Positions 63,642 to 64,000 of a stretch of 64,000 bases of DNA are shown here, one piece after another; position 1 is the first letter of the stretch, and each line of letters begins with the position of its first letter. The DNA is from JBMOUD01 sp049319665. Its GTDB lineage: Bacteria > Pseudomonadota > Gammaproteobacteria > Enterobacterales > Enterobacteriaceae. A model generated the notes under the pieces. That model was not told where the DNA came from and ran no database searches. It saw only the letters and a program-made list of their open reading frames with translations. The stretch is taken from the NCBI RefSeq assembly GCF_049319665.1, contig NZ_JBMOUD010000007.1, forward strand, positions 175,910 through 239,909, in the 5' to 3' direction. Position numbers and translations under genes: made by a program.

Positions 63642-63652
63642 GTTTAAAAGAG

Positions 63653-63678
63653 AAACCTCGCGCAAGCGGGGTTTTTTA
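63653..63678 (+). terminator. Terminator of acs-yjcH-actP
   Basis: Stem AAACCTCGC / GCGGGGTTT with a GCAA loop, followed by TTTTT, 11 bases after the actP stop. Confidence 0.92.
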
Positions 63679-63725
63679 TGATGCTGATTTAAATAATGAG
63701 CCGTTGAATTTGATGCAAAAGAAAA

Positions 63726-63775
63726 AGCCCTTCACTTGCGTGAAGGGCTTCGTCTCTTTTTGATGCCTGGCAGTT
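63726..63775 (-). repeat. Second copy of the rRNA-operon terminator plus 5S 3' end
   Basis: AGCCCTTCAC-TTGC-GTGAAGGGCT (63726-63749) followed, on the plus strand, by TGATGCCTGGCAGTT. The same arrangement occurs at 63891-63940 next to the true 5S gene. The copy keeps only about 15 bases of 5S sequence, so it is a remnant of a tandem 5S-terminator unit. Confidence 0.8.
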
Positions 63776-63867
63776 GATGAATAACTTCGTTATTCCCCCT
63801 TCGGGCCGTCGCAAGCGACGTTATGAAGTCCAAGCCTTCATTCCTACTCTCTGTCGAGTAGCGAACC
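63774..63867. other. String of short hairpins between the two rRNA terminators
   Basis: Consecutive inverted repeats: GAATAAC-TTC-GTTATTC, GTCGC-AA-GCGAC, GAAG-TCCAAGC-CTTC and CTACTC-TCTGTC-GAGTAG. No gene. It would be transcribed only if the first terminator is passed. Confidence 0.6.
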
Positions 63868-63882
63868 TGCCGTTTGAATTCA

Positions 63883-63914
63883 ATAGAAAAAGCCCTTCAC
63901 TTGCGTGAAGGGCT
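63883..63914 (-). terminator. rRNA operon terminator
   Basis: Perfect 10-base stem AGCCCTTCAC / GTGAAGGGCT with TTGC loop, read leftwards from 5S rRNA and followed on that strand by TTTTTCTAT. It is 13 bases from the 5S 3' end. Confidence 0.9.
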
Positions 63915-63927
63915 TCGTCTTTGTTTG

Positions 63928-64000
63928 ATGCCTGGCAGTTCCCTACTCTCACATGGGGAGACCCCACACTACCATCGGCGCTACGGCGTTTCACTTCTGA
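63928..64000 (-). rRNA. rrf: 5S ribosomal RNA, 3' part, cut by the window edge
   Basis: The last 73 bases are the reverse complement of the 3' part of enterobacterial 5S rRNA: ATGCCTGGCAGTTCCCTACT, then the ACATGGGGAGACCCCACACT block and CGGCGCTACGGCGTTTCACT. The gene is transcribed leftwards, so a 23S/16S operon should lie to the right of the window. Confidence 0.97.

Noticed and set aside
1..64000. CRISPR arrays, toxin-antitoxin pairs, prophage or intact insertion sequences
   Set aside because: No regularly spaced repeats, no transposase or phage structural genes, and no small paired genes with such features were seen.

Overview
The window reads as a chromosomal segment of an Enterobacterales bacterium. 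Family-level content (narKGHJI, a type 1 fimbrial operon with FimB/FimE recombinases, a Fur-controlled enterobactin locus, acs-yjcH-actP, and an enterobacterial 5S rRNA end) supports this strongly. The moderate base composition and the rearranged ent/fep order point away from Escherichia, perhaps to Yersiniaceae or Hafniaceae; I cannot fix the genus.

Left to right. 1-3634 is the 5' part of a trans-AT polyketide synthase gene running off the left edge, preceded by about 1.5 kb of AT-rich non-coding DNA in which the gene's upstream region is present twice. 5173-13271 is the respiratory nitrate reductase operon with its nitrate/nitrite carrier, read leftwards, with an FNR-type box ahead of narK. 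13580-23443 is a complete type 1 fimbrial system: fimE, an invertible fimA promoter, fimA-I-C-D-F-G-H, an RcsB-like regulator gene and fimB. The switch is captured with its promoter pointing away from fimA (phase OFF). 23838-24233 is yidB.

24595-30073 is a very AT-rich accessory block (cupin, DJ-1/PfpI, HAD hydrolase, a polysaccharide-deacetylase gene broken by an in-frame stop, a LysR regulator and an MFS exporter). 30484-37522 holds two tightly overlapping convergent operons that I cannot assign to a known pathway: class III aminotransferase, FemAB/BioF2-like GNAT and arginase-fold protein on the plus strand; HAD phosphatase, serine hydrolase, two SMR-type membrane proteins and a DegT-type aminotransferase on the minus strand. 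Together they look like a small-molecule assembly and export system and are the best candidate for something undescribed. A MipA/OmpV-like outer membrane protein gene follows.

38793-58309 is a compact enterobactin locus: entCEBA against fepB, entS against fepDGC, and fes-entF against fepA-entD, with Fur-box candidates in each of the three divergent promoters. No MbtH gene lies between fes and entF. The interval between the convergent fepC and entF is not a gene but a roughly 0.8 kb imperfect palindrome. 58445-63641 carries an S66 peptidase gene and acs-yjcH-actP for acetate uptake and activation. The right edge enters an rRNA operon from its 5S end, with the 5S tail plus terminator present twice.

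There are no tRNA genes, CRISPR arrays or recognisable intact insertion sequences in the window.
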